Assembly (NCBI GenBank): GCA_021823875.1
Contig: JAKAMD010000159.1
Coordinates: forward strand, 1-7,710
Source: Pseudomonadota bacterium
GTDB lineage: Bacteria > Pseudomonadota > Alphaproteobacteria > Rhizobiales > Xanthobacteraceae
Direction: 5' to 3'
Length of the DNA: 7,710 bases
The position numbers and the translations under genes are program-made. Below the pieces are notes generated by a model. It did not search any database and was not told the origin of the DNA. It saw nothing but the letters and a program-made list of their open reading frames with translations. Shown here piece after piece: positions 1 to 6,326 of this stretch (position 1 is the stretch's first letter; the number at the start of each line of letters is the position of its first letter).

Positions 1-2844
1 TTCGTCGAATATGGCGGCAATCGCCACGGGTTCCTGGCCTTCTCGGAAATCCATCCCGACTACTACCAGATCCCGGTCGCCGACCGCGAAGCGCTGCTCG
101 CCGAAGAAGCGCGCGCGCAACGTGAAGCCGATGACGAGGCCGACAATCGCGGCCGCCATCGCCGCCATCGTCGGCGCGGCGCCCATCGCCGCAACGGCGA
201 CGTCAAGCGCAGCGAACCGATTGCCGCCGGAGAGGCAGCGCCCGAGGAAACCGCGCACGAATTGCCGACGAGCGAAGCCGTCGAACTCCCTACGGCCGAG
301 ACCGGCGAGTCCATGCCGGCCGAGATGGTCGAGGCCGCAACGGAACTGCCGGAGCCGGAGCCGGTCGAACCCGTCGTGATCAGCGCGCAGACGGCCAGCG
401 AAGCGGTAGAAATCCCGGTCAGCGAGGAAGTGCTCCTTCCGGCATCCGCTCCGGTCCCCGCGGAAGAACTCGCCGCGCCAGAACAGGTCGCCGCAGACGA
501 AGCGAAAGAAGAACACGCTGAAGAAGCGTCGGACGTCGAGGCCGCGGAAGCCCCAGGCGAAGAAACCGGCGAAGCAGAAACCGGTGAAGAGGACGAAACC
601 CGCCACGCCGACGCTGCTTCCGACGAAGCGGGCGAGCATGGCGACGAGAACGGCGAAGGCGACGAGGAAGTCGTCGAGTCGGTCGGCGGCGCCGATGCGC
701 TGGAGGAAGCGCAGGAGCGCATGCCGCGCTTCCGCCGCCAGTACAAGATTCAGGAAGTGATCAAGCGCCGCCAGGTCATGCTGGTGCAGGTGGTCAAGGA
801 AGAACGCGGTAACAAGGGCGCGGCGCTCACCACCTATCTCTCGCTCGCCGGCCGTTATTCGGTGCTGATGCCCAACACCGCGCGTGGCGGCGGCATCTCG
901 CGCAAGATCACCTCCTCGGAGGACCGCGCGCGGCTGAAGGAAATCGCCCAGGAACTGGAAGTGCCGGAGGGCATGGGCGTGATCCTGCGCACCGCCGGCG
1001 CCAGCCGCACCAAGGCGGAGGTCAAGCGCGACTTCGAATATCTCTTACGCCTGTGGGAGCAGGTGCGCGATCTCACGCTCAAGTCGATGGCGCCGACGCT
1101 GGTCTATGAGGAAGGCTCGCTGGTCAAACGCTCGATCCGCGACCTTTATTCCAAGGACATCGACGAGATCGTGGTGTCCGGCGACGAAGGCTACAAGGAA
1201 GCGCGCGACTTCATGCGCATGCTGATGCCGAGCCACGTCAAGAACGTCAAACAATACAAGGACGGGCAGCCGCTTTTCACGCGTTACGGTATCGAGAGCC
1301 AGCTCGACGCCATGTTCTCGCCGGTGGTGCAGCTCAGGTCCGGCGGCTACATCGTGATCAACCAGGCGGAAGCGCTGGTGGCGATCGACGTGAACTCGGG
1401 GCGCGCCACGCGCGAGCACCACATCGAGGACACCGCGCTCAAGACCAATTGCGAAGCGGCCGATGAAGTCGCGCGGCAGTTGCGCTTGCGCGATCTGGCC
1501 GGCCTCATCGTCATCGACTTCATCGACATGGACGAGAGCCGCAATAACCGGACCGTCGAACGCAGACTGAAAGAGGCGCTCAAGCACGACCGCGCCCGCA
1601 TTCAGGTCGGCCGCATCTCGCATTTCGGCCTGCTGGAAATGTCGCGTCAGCGCATCCGCACCTCGGTGCTGGAGTCCTCGACCGAAAAATGCCCGGTGTG
1701 CGGTGGCTCCGGCCACGTGCGTTCGGTCTCCTCGGTGGCGTTGCAGGCGCTGCGCGCCGTCGAGGAGACGCTGATCAAAGGCGCCACGCACAATCTGATC
1801 GTGCGCACCCGCTCCGAGGTTGCGCTCTACATGCTCAACCACAAGCGCGCGCATTTGCGCGAATTGGAGGAGCGCTTCCGCGTCGCGCTGACCGTGTCGG
1901 CCGATCCGACCGTCTCCGGCCAGCAATCCTATGTGATCGATCGCGGCGAGCAGGTGCATACGCTGGAAGCCGCGCGCAACTTGGCGCAGGCCGTGCAAAG
2001 CCTGGCGCCGGTCGCCGAGGAGGAGCCGGAAGGCGAGTTCCTGGCGGAGGAAGTCGAGGCTGGCGAGGCCCAGGAAGGCGGACGCGAGGGCGAACGCGAG
2101 GGTGAACGCGAAGGCGGCCGCCGGCGTCGGCGCCGGCGCGGACGGGGACGCGGACGTGGCGGTGAGCCGCGCGAAGCCGAATTCACCCATGAGACGGCGG
2201 CCGAGCATGCCATCGCGCATGAAGATCACGAGGGCGGCGCGCCTGAGGAAGAGATGGCCGCCGAGGAAGCGGGCGAGGAAGCCGCCCCACCCGCCGGCGA
2301 AAACGGTGGGGACCAGGACGGTCGGCGGCGGCGCCGGCGCGGCCGTCGTGGCGGTCGCCGCAACCGGCGCGGTCGCAATGGTGAGCCCATGCCGGCCGAA
2401 TTCGAGAGCGAGAGCGAATTCGAGTCCACCCTGCAGCACGCGGTTGAGGATCTCGAGCGACCGCCCGCAGCCCAGGAATCCTTTGGTGAGGCCGCGGCCG
2501 CCGAACAGGCCTATGCGCCGCGGTTCGAGCAGCCCATGCCACCGCCGGCCGAGCAGCCGATGATGCCCTCGACCGCCGAAGCCGAATTCCCGGCTCCGGT
2601 CGGACACGAGGCGCCCGAGGCCATCCAAGCCGAAGCGGAAGCGCGCGCGGCCGAGGAACAGCAGGAGCCATCGCGCCGGCGCTCGACCATCCGCGAGCGC
2701 GCGCCGATCCCGATTGAAGGCGCCGAGCCCATGCCCTCCCCGACCCTGCCGCCGCCGCCCCCGGTGATCTCGGTAACATCGAGCGAAGAGCCGGCGGCGC
2801 CCAAGCGCGGCTGGTGGGGCAAGCGCCTGCTCGGCGACAAGTGA
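1..2844 (+). CDS. rne: Ribonuclease E, 5'-partial (S1 domain split by a charged insertion; C-terminal degradosome scaffold)
   Basis: Endoribonuclease that cuts single-stranded AU-rich RNA, matures rRNA/tRNA and organises the RNA degradosome in the cytoplasm. The reading frame is open from base 1, so the start lies upstream; 947 residues are visible and about 55 are missing by comparison with E. coli RNase E. Visible order: first S1 strands (1-30, FVEYG...RHGF), charged insertion (about 31-238), rest of S1 (about 240-285, KEERGNKGAA), RNase H-like/5'-sensor region, DNase I-like domain, Zn-link, small domain, and a disordered scaffold from about 690. The metal-binding catalytic aspartates are D463 (AIDVNSGR) and D506 (VIDFIDM), equivalent to E. 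coli D303 and D346. The Zn-link CPVCGGSG has cysteines at 564 and 567. Spacing D463-D506 (43) and D463-C564 (101) equals E. coli, so the core is intact. The scaffold has two arginine-rich tracts (2119-2160, 2323-2373) for RNA binding and ends in a GWW motif. The two catalytic residues and Zn-link make RNase E far more likely than RNase G, which lacks this scaffold. Confidence 0.97.
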   Translation, partial: FVEYGGNRHGFLAFSEIHPDYYQIPVADREALLAEEARAQREADDEADNRGRHRRHRRRGAHRRNGDVKRSEPIAAGEAAPEETAHELPTSEAVELPTAETGESMPAEMVEAATELPEPEPVEPVVISAQTASEAVEIPVSEEVLLPASAPVPAEELAAPEQVAADEAKEEHAEEASDVEAAEAPGEETGEAETGEEDETRHADAASDEAGEHGDENGEGDEEVVESVGGADALEEAQERMPRFRRQYKIQEVIKRRQVMLVQVVKEERGNKGAALTTYLSLAGRYSVLMPNTARGGGISRKITSSEDRARLKEIAQELEVPEGMGVILRTAGASRTKAEVKRDFEYLLRLWEQVRDLTLKSMAPTLVYEEGSLVKRSIRDLYSKDIDEIVVSGDEGYKEARDFMRMLMPSHVKNVKQYKDGQPLFTRYGIESQLDAMFSPVVQLRSGGYIVINQAEALVAIDVNSGRATREHHIEDTALKTNCEAADEVARQLRLRDLAGLIVIDFIDMDESRNNRTVERRLKEALKHDRARIQVGRISHFGLLEMSRQRIRTSVLESSTEKCPVCGGSGHVRSVSSVALQALRAVEETLIKGATHNLIVRTRSEVALYMLNHKRAHLRELEERFRVALTVSADPTVSGQQSYVIDRGEQVHTLEAARNLAQAVQSLAPVAEEEPEGEFLAEEVEAGEAQEGGREGEREGEREGGRRRRRRRGRGRGRGGEPREAEFTHETAAEHAIAHEDHEGGAPEEEMAAEEAGEEAAPPAGENGGDQDGRRRRRRGRRGGRRNRRGRNGEPMPAEFESESEFESTLQHAVEDLERPPAAQESFGEAAAAEQAYAPRFEQPMPPPAEQPMMPSTAEAEFPAPVGHEAPEAIQAEAEARAAEEQQEPSRRRSTIRERAPIPIEGAEPMPSPTLPPPPPVISVTSSEEPAAPKRGWWGKRLLGDK
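91..714 (+). other. Charged low-complexity insertion inside the RNase E S1 domain
   Basis: Residues about 31-238 of the visible RNase E fragment interrupt the S1 fold. From FVEYG to KEERGNKG there are 265 residues here against 49 in E. coli (aligned from memory), an excess of 216, while spacing downstream is unchanged. The insertion opens with an Arg/His-rich patch (residues 50-70, bases 148-210) and then becomes Glu/Ala/Val-rich and strongly acidic with no recognisable fold. Long acidic S1 insertions are known in alphaproteobacterial RNase E. The role is inferred only: disorder, RNA or protein contacts, or condensate formation. Confidence 0.85.
2083..2118 (+). repeat. Three tandem 12-base units in the RNase E scaffold region
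   Basis: Units begin at 2083, 2095 and 2107, the first reading cgcgagggcgaa, the second differing by one base and the third more diverged. They encode REGE, REGE, REGG and run directly into seven consecutive arginines (2119-2139). The in-frame 12-base period suggests slippage expansion in a disordered segment; the copy number is likely to vary between relatives. Confidence 0.8.
2803..2841 (+). other. C-terminal GWW motif of RNase E, putative PNPase-binding peptide
   Basis: The last 13 residues read KRGWWGKRLLGDK, with Gly-Trp-Trp at 2809-2817. In Caulobacter crescentus a conserved basic-GWW peptide at the RNase E C-terminus binds polynucleotide phosphorylase and recruits it to the degradosome. 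The motif seen here has the same position and basic flanks, so PNPase recruitment is a good inference. The GKRLLGDK extension after GWW is longer than the short basic ending I recall for Caulobacter. Confidence 0.75.
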
Positions 2845-2873
2845 GCGTGCAGGTAACGCTGCTGAGCCCGCTT

Positions 2874-2916
2874 CGGCCAGTGGCCGCGCGCGGACACGCG
2901 CGCTAAAACCGCGGCC
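2874..2916 (+). promoter_or_regulatory. Strong, partly competing hairpins between rne and the aldolase gene
   Basis: Three pairings are visible. CGGCC (2874-2878) pairs with GGCCG (2882-2886) around a 3-base loop. GCGCGCG (2886-2892) pairs perfectly with CGCGCGC (2897-2903) around loop GACA. GGCCGCG (2882-2888) pairs with CGCGGCC (2910-2916), which ends directly before the ribosome binding site. The second and third cannot both form fully. There is no T-run afterwards (TAAAA follows), so this is either an atypical rne terminator/3' end stabiliser or a 5' leader structure for the downstream gene. The structure is seen; the function is not established. Confidence 0.5.
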
Positions 2917-2920
2917 GGAG
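2917..2920 (+). promoter_or_regulatory. Ribosome binding site of the aldolase/dehydrogenase gene
   Basis: GGAG lies 7 bases before the ATG at 2928, a normal spacing that supports this start. It abuts the 3' arm of the longer alternative hairpin ending at 2916, so its accessibility could depend on which hairpin forms. Confidence 0.7.
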
Positions 2921-2927
2921 ATCGGGG

Positions 2928-4982
2928 ATGAAATCCGCCTGGAACGAGCGCGAGGCCAGCGACGCCGTCGAGCGCTACGGCGCGCAGGGAGTGGCGTCCG
3001 ATTTGGCGCTGCGCGTTTATTCCACGCGCCTGCTCGGGCGCGACCCCAAGCTCGTCTTGCACGGCGGCGGCAACACCTCCCTGAAAGCGATGACCCGTGA
3101 CGTCGCCGGCGCCGCGGTCGAGGTGCTCTATGTGAAGGGCTCCGGCACCGACATGGGCGTGATCGAGCCCTCCGGCTTTCCGGCCGTGCGGCTTGAACCT
3201 TTGCGTGCCTTGCGCGCGCTGGAAACGCTCGGCCTGGACGACATGGCGCGCGTGCAACGCGGCTTCATGATCGATCCACTGGCGCCGGCGCCGTCGGTCG
3301 AGATGCTGCTGCATGCCTTCATGCCGGCCAAGTTCGTCGATCACACCCACGCCACCGCGGTCTTGAGCCTGATCGATCAGCCGAACGGCGAAGCGTTGTG
3401 CACAGAGGTTTATGACGGGCGCATGGGCTTCGTGCCCTATCGCATGCCGGGCTTCGGGCTCGCCAAGCTCGCCGCAGAGGTGTTCGACAAGAGTCCAAAA
3501 GTCGAGGGCCTGATCCTCGACAAGCATGGCCTGTTCACCTTCGGCGCCGATGCGCGCCAGGCCTATGAGCGCATGATCGAGATGGTGACGCTGGCCGAAC
3601 AGCGCCTGCAGAAGAACCGCTCGTCATTCGCCAGCGCCAAGCTGCCGGACCGCCTCGCATCGGTTGCCGAGGTCGCCCCGATCCTGCGCGGCGCCTGCAC
3701 TTTGCACGACGCCGACGGTGAAGGCGCGCACCGAAGACCCATCTTGGAATTCCGCACCAGCGCCGCGATCCTCACCTTCGTCAATGGCAAGGACGTCGCG
3801 CGTTACGCGCGCGCCGGCGTGATCACGCCCGATCATGTGATCCGTACCAAGCCCTGGCCGCTGATCGTACCGGCACCAGAGGCCGGCAAGCTGGCCGAAT
3901 TCAAGACCGCGACGTGGGCGGCGGCGCAGAAATTCGCCGAAGACTACGCGGCTTATTTCGAACGCAACAAATCACGCGCACCCCAAGCCGTTATGCACGA
4001 TCCGGCGCCGCGGGTGGTGCTGGTGCCAGGGCTCGGCCTGTTCGGGCTGGGCGAGAGTGCGCGCGGCGCCAAGATCGCCGCCGACATCGCGGAAGCCACG
4101 GTCGAGGGCATTACCGATGCCGAGGCGATCGGCCGTTTTGTCTCGATCCCAGAAGGCGACATCTTCGATTGCGAATTCTGGGCATTGGAGCTGGCCAAGC
4201 TCGGCGCGCGCCAATTGCGGCCGCTGGCCGGTCAGGTGGCGGTCATCACCGGCGGCGGCGGCGCCATCGGCGCCGCCACGGCCAAAGCCTTCGCGCACGC
4301 CGGCGCCGCCGTGGCGCTGCTCGATCTCGACCTCAAAGCCGCGCAGGAGAAGGCCGCGACTGTCGGTTCGGGCGCCTTGGCGCTTTCCTGTGACGTCACC
4401 GACGCCAGCTCAGTGGCTGCCGCCTATCGCCAGGTCGTCGCCACTTTCGGCGGCGTCGATATCCTGGTGTCCAATGCCGGTGCTGCCTGGCAAGGCAAGA
4501 TCGGTGAGGTCGACGAGGCGACGCTGCGCAAGAGCTTCGAATTGAACTTCTTCGCCCACCAGAAGATGGCGCAGGGCGCGGTCAAGATCATGCTCGAACA
4601 AAATACCGGTGGCTGCCTGTTGTTCAATGTCTCCAAGCAGGCGGTGAACCCTGGCCCCAATTTCGGCCCCTACGGCCTGCCCAAGGCGGCCACCCTCTTC
4701 CTGGTCCGGCAATACGCGCTCGATTACGGCGCCGACGGCATCCGCGCCAATGCGGTCAATGCCGACCGCATCCGCTCGGGCCTGTTGACCGCCGACTTCA
4801 TCAAGGAGCGCGCGAAAGCGCGCGGTGTCAGCGAGAAGGACTATATGAGCGGCAATCTGCTCGGCCGCGAGGTCACCGCCGACGACGTGGCGCAGGCCTT
4901 CCTGGCCCAGGCGCTGGCACTCAAGACCACCGCCGACGTCACCACCGTCGACGGCGGCAATATCGCCGCCGCCCTGCGATAG
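2928..4982 (+). CDS. Bifunctional class II aldolase / short-chain dehydrogenase (RhaD-like)
   Basis: A 684-residue fusion, the usual size for the RhaD-type aldolase/alcohol dehydrogenase family, in the cytoplasm (no signal peptide). The aldolase domain (about 20-230) has HGGGNTSLK (45-53), the catalytic-type Glu E125 (PSVEMLLH), and the Zn ligands H139 and H141 (DHTHAT) and H200 (DKHGLF). A linker (about 240-425) carries VITPDHVIRTKPWPLIV, typical of this fusion family. The dehydrogenase domain (430-684) has the nucleotide loop TGGGGAIG (441-448), acidic D466/D468 after strand 2 favouring NAD(H), SNAG (515-518), and the catalytic set N516, S569, Y582, K586 (YGLPK). All key residues of both domains are present. 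Family members split L-rhamnulose 1-phosphate to DHAP and lactaldehyde and oxidise the latter to lactate. No rhamnose kinase, isomerase, transporter or regulator is nearby, so another ketose 1-phosphate (for example 5-deoxyribulose or 5-methylthioribulose 1-phosphate) is possible. The start is fixed by a ribosome binding site. Confidence 0.93.
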   Translation: MKSAWNEREASDAVERYGAQGVASDLALRVYSTRLLGRDPKLVLHGGGNTSLKAMTRDVAGAAVEVLYVKGSGTDMGVIEPSGFPAVRLEPLRALRALETLGLDDMARVQRGFMIDPLAPAPSVEMLLHAFMPAKFVDHTHATAVLSLIDQPNGEALCTEVYDGRMGFVPYRMPGFGLAKLAAEVFDKSPKVEGLILDKHGLFTFGADARQAYERMIEMVTLAEQRLQKNRSSFASAKLPDRLASVAEVAPILRGACTLHDADGEGAHRRPILEFRTSAAILTFVNGKDVARYARAGVITPDHVIRTKPWPLIVPAPEAGKLAEFKTATWAAAQKFAEDYAAYFERNKSRAPQAVMHDPAPRVVLVPGLGLFGLGESARGAKIAADIAEATVEGITDAEAIGRFVSIPEGDIFDCEFWALELAKLGARQLRPLAGQVAVITGGGGAIGAATAKAFAHAGAAVALLDLDLKAAQEKAATVGSGALALSCDVTDASSVAAAYRQVVATFGGVDILVSNAGAAWQGKIGEVDEATLRKSFELNFFAHQKMAQGAVKIMLEQNTGGCLLFNVSKQAVNPGPNFGPYGLPKAATLFLVRQYALDYGADGIRANAVNADRIRSGLLTADFIKERAKARGVSEKDYMSGNLLGREVTADDVAQAFLAQALALKTTADVTTVDGGNIAAALR

Positions 4983-5011
4983 CCATGAATTTCGCCGAAA
5001 CCGTGCTATCG
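4977..5011 (+). promoter_or_regulatory. Inverted repeat over the aldolase stop codon, with a nested palindrome
   Basis: CGATAGC (4977-4983, containing the TAG stop) pairs perfectly with GCTATCG (5005-5011). Inside lies the near-palindrome TTTCGCCGAAA (4990-5000), which as RNA gives a 4-bp UUUC/GAAA stem with loop GCC. No T-run follows, so it is not a canonical intrinsic terminator. It could be a factor-dependent or degradation-limiting 3' structure for the aldolase mRNA, or, as DNA, an operator in front of the PsiF-like gene. The symmetry is seen; the role is unknown. Confidence 0.45.
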
Positions 5012-5033
5012 TGATGCCCCAACGAGGACCCGT

Positions 5034-5040
5034 AAAGGAG
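5034..5040 (+). promoter_or_regulatory. Ribosome binding site of the PsiF-like gene
   Basis: AAAGGAG lies 7 bases before the ATG at 5048, a near-ideal site. It strongly supports that this small gene is translated from this start. No convincing Pho box (repeated CTGTCAT-like element) was found in the 65-base gap upstream, so phosphate-starvation control is not supported. Confidence 0.8.
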
Positions 5041-5047
5041 CCGGACC

Positions 5048-5350
5048 ATGCTGCGTAAACTTGCCCTCATCGCGCTCGTACCCGCCTTCATCGCCGTCGG
5101 CCCGGCGCTCGCAATCACCGCCAAGGAAAAGAAGGAGACCTGCGAGATCGGCGCGAAAGACCAAAACTTGGAGGGGAAGAAGGCCGCCGAATTCATCAGG
5201 AAGTGCATGGGCAAAGGCAATTACGAGCCGCAGGCGCGCAAGGACCTGATGAAAAAGACCAAGCACGTGAAAAAGCCCGCCACTAAGAAAAAGGTGGTCA
5301 AGAAGCCCGCCGTGACCAAGCCGGCACCGACCCAACAAAAGCAGCAATAA
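5048..5350 (+). CDS. Small exported PsiF-repeat protein with a lysine-rich tail
   Basis: A 100-residue protein. Residues 1-22 form a signal peptide (basic MLRK, hydrophobic core, AxA site A20-L21-A22), giving a mature periplasmic protein of about 78 residues. Residues 32-53 match one PsiF repeat: from C32 there are 8 residues, then LEG, then 10 residues, then C53. E. coli PsiF (from memory) has the same C-8-LKG-10-C layout, twice. Here only one copy is present, and residues 68-100 form a Lys/Pro/Thr/Gln-rich basic tail of low complexity. PsiF is named for induction by phosphate starvation in E. coli; its biochemical role is not known, so none is assigned. The two cysteines probably form a disulfide in the periplasm (inference). 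The gene lies 65 bases after the aldolase gene and 44 before lsrF, on the same strand, with its own strong ribosome binding site. Confidence 0.85.
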   Translation: MLRKLALIALVPAFIAVGPALAITAKEKKETCEIGAKDQNLEGKKAAEFIRKCMGKGNYEPQARKDLMKKTKHVKKPATKKKVVKKPAVTKPAPTQQKQQ

Positions 5351-5386
5351 GCGACACCTGCCGCGCAATCCGTCAATGTACGATAC

Positions 5387-5392
5387 GAGGAG
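5387..5392 (+). promoter_or_regulatory. Ribosome binding site of lsrF
   Basis: GAGGAG ends 2 bases before the ATG at 5395; using its first four bases (GAGG) the spacing is 4. This is tighter than usual. The start is still preferred because the N-terminus then aligns along its whole length with E. coli LsrF, with the conserved DWGM at residues 31-34; the next in-frame ATG (M34) would cut into that conserved block. Confidence 0.6.
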
Positions 5393-5394
5393 CC

Positions 5395-6273
5395 ATGCCC
5401 GAAGCGGATAAAGAAGGTCAGCGCTATCAAGCCGACAAGCCGCAACAAGCACCCGGATTTTTCCTGAAAGGCGCGCACCAGCTCGACTGGGGCATGAAGA
5501 ACCGGCTCGCCCGCACCTTCAATGCGCAAAGCGGGCGCACGGTGATGCTTGCCGTCGACCACGGCTATTTCCAGGGCCCGACCTCCGGCCTCGAGCGCAT
5601 CGATCTGTCAATCGTACCGCTCTTGCCGCAATGCGACGCGCTGTTCTGCACGCGCGGTATCCTGCGTTCGCTGATTCCGGCCGACTGCGCCAAGCCGATG
5701 GTGCTGCGCGCCAGCGGCGGCCCCTCGATCCTGCGCGAGGAATTGTCCGATGAGCAGATCGCCATGGACATGGACGACGCCGTGCGGCTCAACGCGGCCG
5801 GCGTCGGTATCCAGGTGTTCATCGGCGGCGAGCACGAGACCCGTTCGATCCACAACATGACCAAGCTGGTCGACGCGGGCCTGCGCGCCGGCATTCCGGT
5901 GATGGGCGTCACCGCGGTCGGCAAGAACATGGTGCGCGATGCGCAGTATTTCCGCCTCGCCTGCCGCATCATCGCCGAGCTCGGCGCGCAATATGTGAAG
6001 ACCTACTACGTCGACAAGGACTTCGAGACGGTCACCGCCTCCTGCCCGGTGCCGATCGTGATGGCCGGCGGCAAGAAGCTGCCCGAGCTCGACGCCCTCA
6101 CCATGGCCTATAACGCCGTGCAACAGGGCGCCGCCGGTGTCGACATGGGCCGCAATATCTTCCAGTCGGAAGCGCCAAAGGCCATGCTCGCCGCGGTCAA
6201 CGCGGTGGTGCATCAGAACATGAAGCCGAAAGACGCCTTCGCGCTGTTCAACGACCTGAAGAGCAACGGCTGA
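5395..6273 (+). CDS. lsrF: LsrF-family class I aldolase: 3-hydroxy-5-phosphonooxypentane-2,4-dione thiolase
   Basis: A 292-residue cytoplasmic TIM-barrel enzyme, close in length to E. coli LsrF (about 291). Conserved blocks along the whole protein are DWGM (31-34), TVMLAVDHGYFQGPT (49-63), GLERID (65-70), CTRGILRS (85-92), VLRASG (103-108), MDDAVRLN (126-133), VKTYYV (201-206), VMAGGKKLPE (222-231) and GVDMGRNIFQS (248-258). K202 in KTYYV corresponds to the Schiff-base lysine K203 of E. coli LsrF, and the late Gly-Arg-Asn segment fits the phosphate-binding loop. In E. coli, LsrF ends autoinducer-2 breakdown by cleaving P-HPD with CoA to DHAP and acetyl-CoA. Here no lsrK, lsrG, lsrR or Lsr transporter is present, so the gene is an orphan within this window and its substrate may differ. 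It lies 44 bases after the PsiF-like gene and converges on the GGDEF-EAL gene. Family assignment is very secure; the AI-2 role is not. Confidence 0.94.
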   Translation: MPEADKEGQRYQADKPQQAPGFFLKGAHQLDWGMKNRLARTFNAQSGRTVMLAVDHGYFQGPTSGLERIDLSIVPLLPQCDALFCTRGILRSLIPADCAKPMVLRASGGPSILREELSDEQIAMDMDDAVRLNAAGVGIQVFIGGEHETRSIHNMTKLVDAGLRAGIPVMGVTAVGKNMVRDAQYFRLACRIIAELGAQYVKTYYVDKDFETVTASCPVPIVMAGGKKLPELDALTMAYNAVQQGAAGVDMGRNIFQSEAPKAMLAAVNAVVHQNMKPKDAFALFNDLKSNG

Positions 6274-6326
6274 GCAAGCTAAGTGCGGAGGCGGATTGAG
6301 GACGAGCGCGGGTACCCTGTGCGGCT
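6274..6326. other. Convergent intergenic gap between lsrF and the GGDEF-EAL gene
   Basis: The 53 bases separate two convergent stop codons. A GGTACC-centred palindrome (GGGTACCC) is present, but there is no stem followed by a T-run on either strand. I see no clear terminator here, although two converging transcripts would be expected to end in or near it. Confidence 0.5.

Noticed and set aside
262..264. TTG as a possible start of RNase E
   Set aside because: The same frame is open back to base 1 and encodes recognisable S1-domain sequence (FVEYG, RHGF), so the true start is upstream of the window and this TTG is an internal leucine.
1045..2628. Long open frame on the minus strand (527 codons) inside rne
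   Set aside because: It is antisense to a conserved RNase E core, has no recognisable domain and a composition typical of the complement of GC-rich coding sequence; long antisense frames are common at this GC content.
2511..3527. Minus-strand open frame overlapping the end of rne and the aldolase domain
   Set aside because: It crosses two well-supported plus-strand genes and an intergenic gap, with no family resemblance; a shadow frame.
4984..5013. ATG-started 9-codon frame directly after the aldolase stop codon
   Set aside because: No suitable ribosome binding site of its own, very short, and ends well before the strong site serving the gene at 5048.
5608..6213. Minus-strand open frames inside lsrF
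   Set aside because: Histidine- and arginine-rich translations typical of antisense to coding sequence, fully inside a gene conserved along its length.
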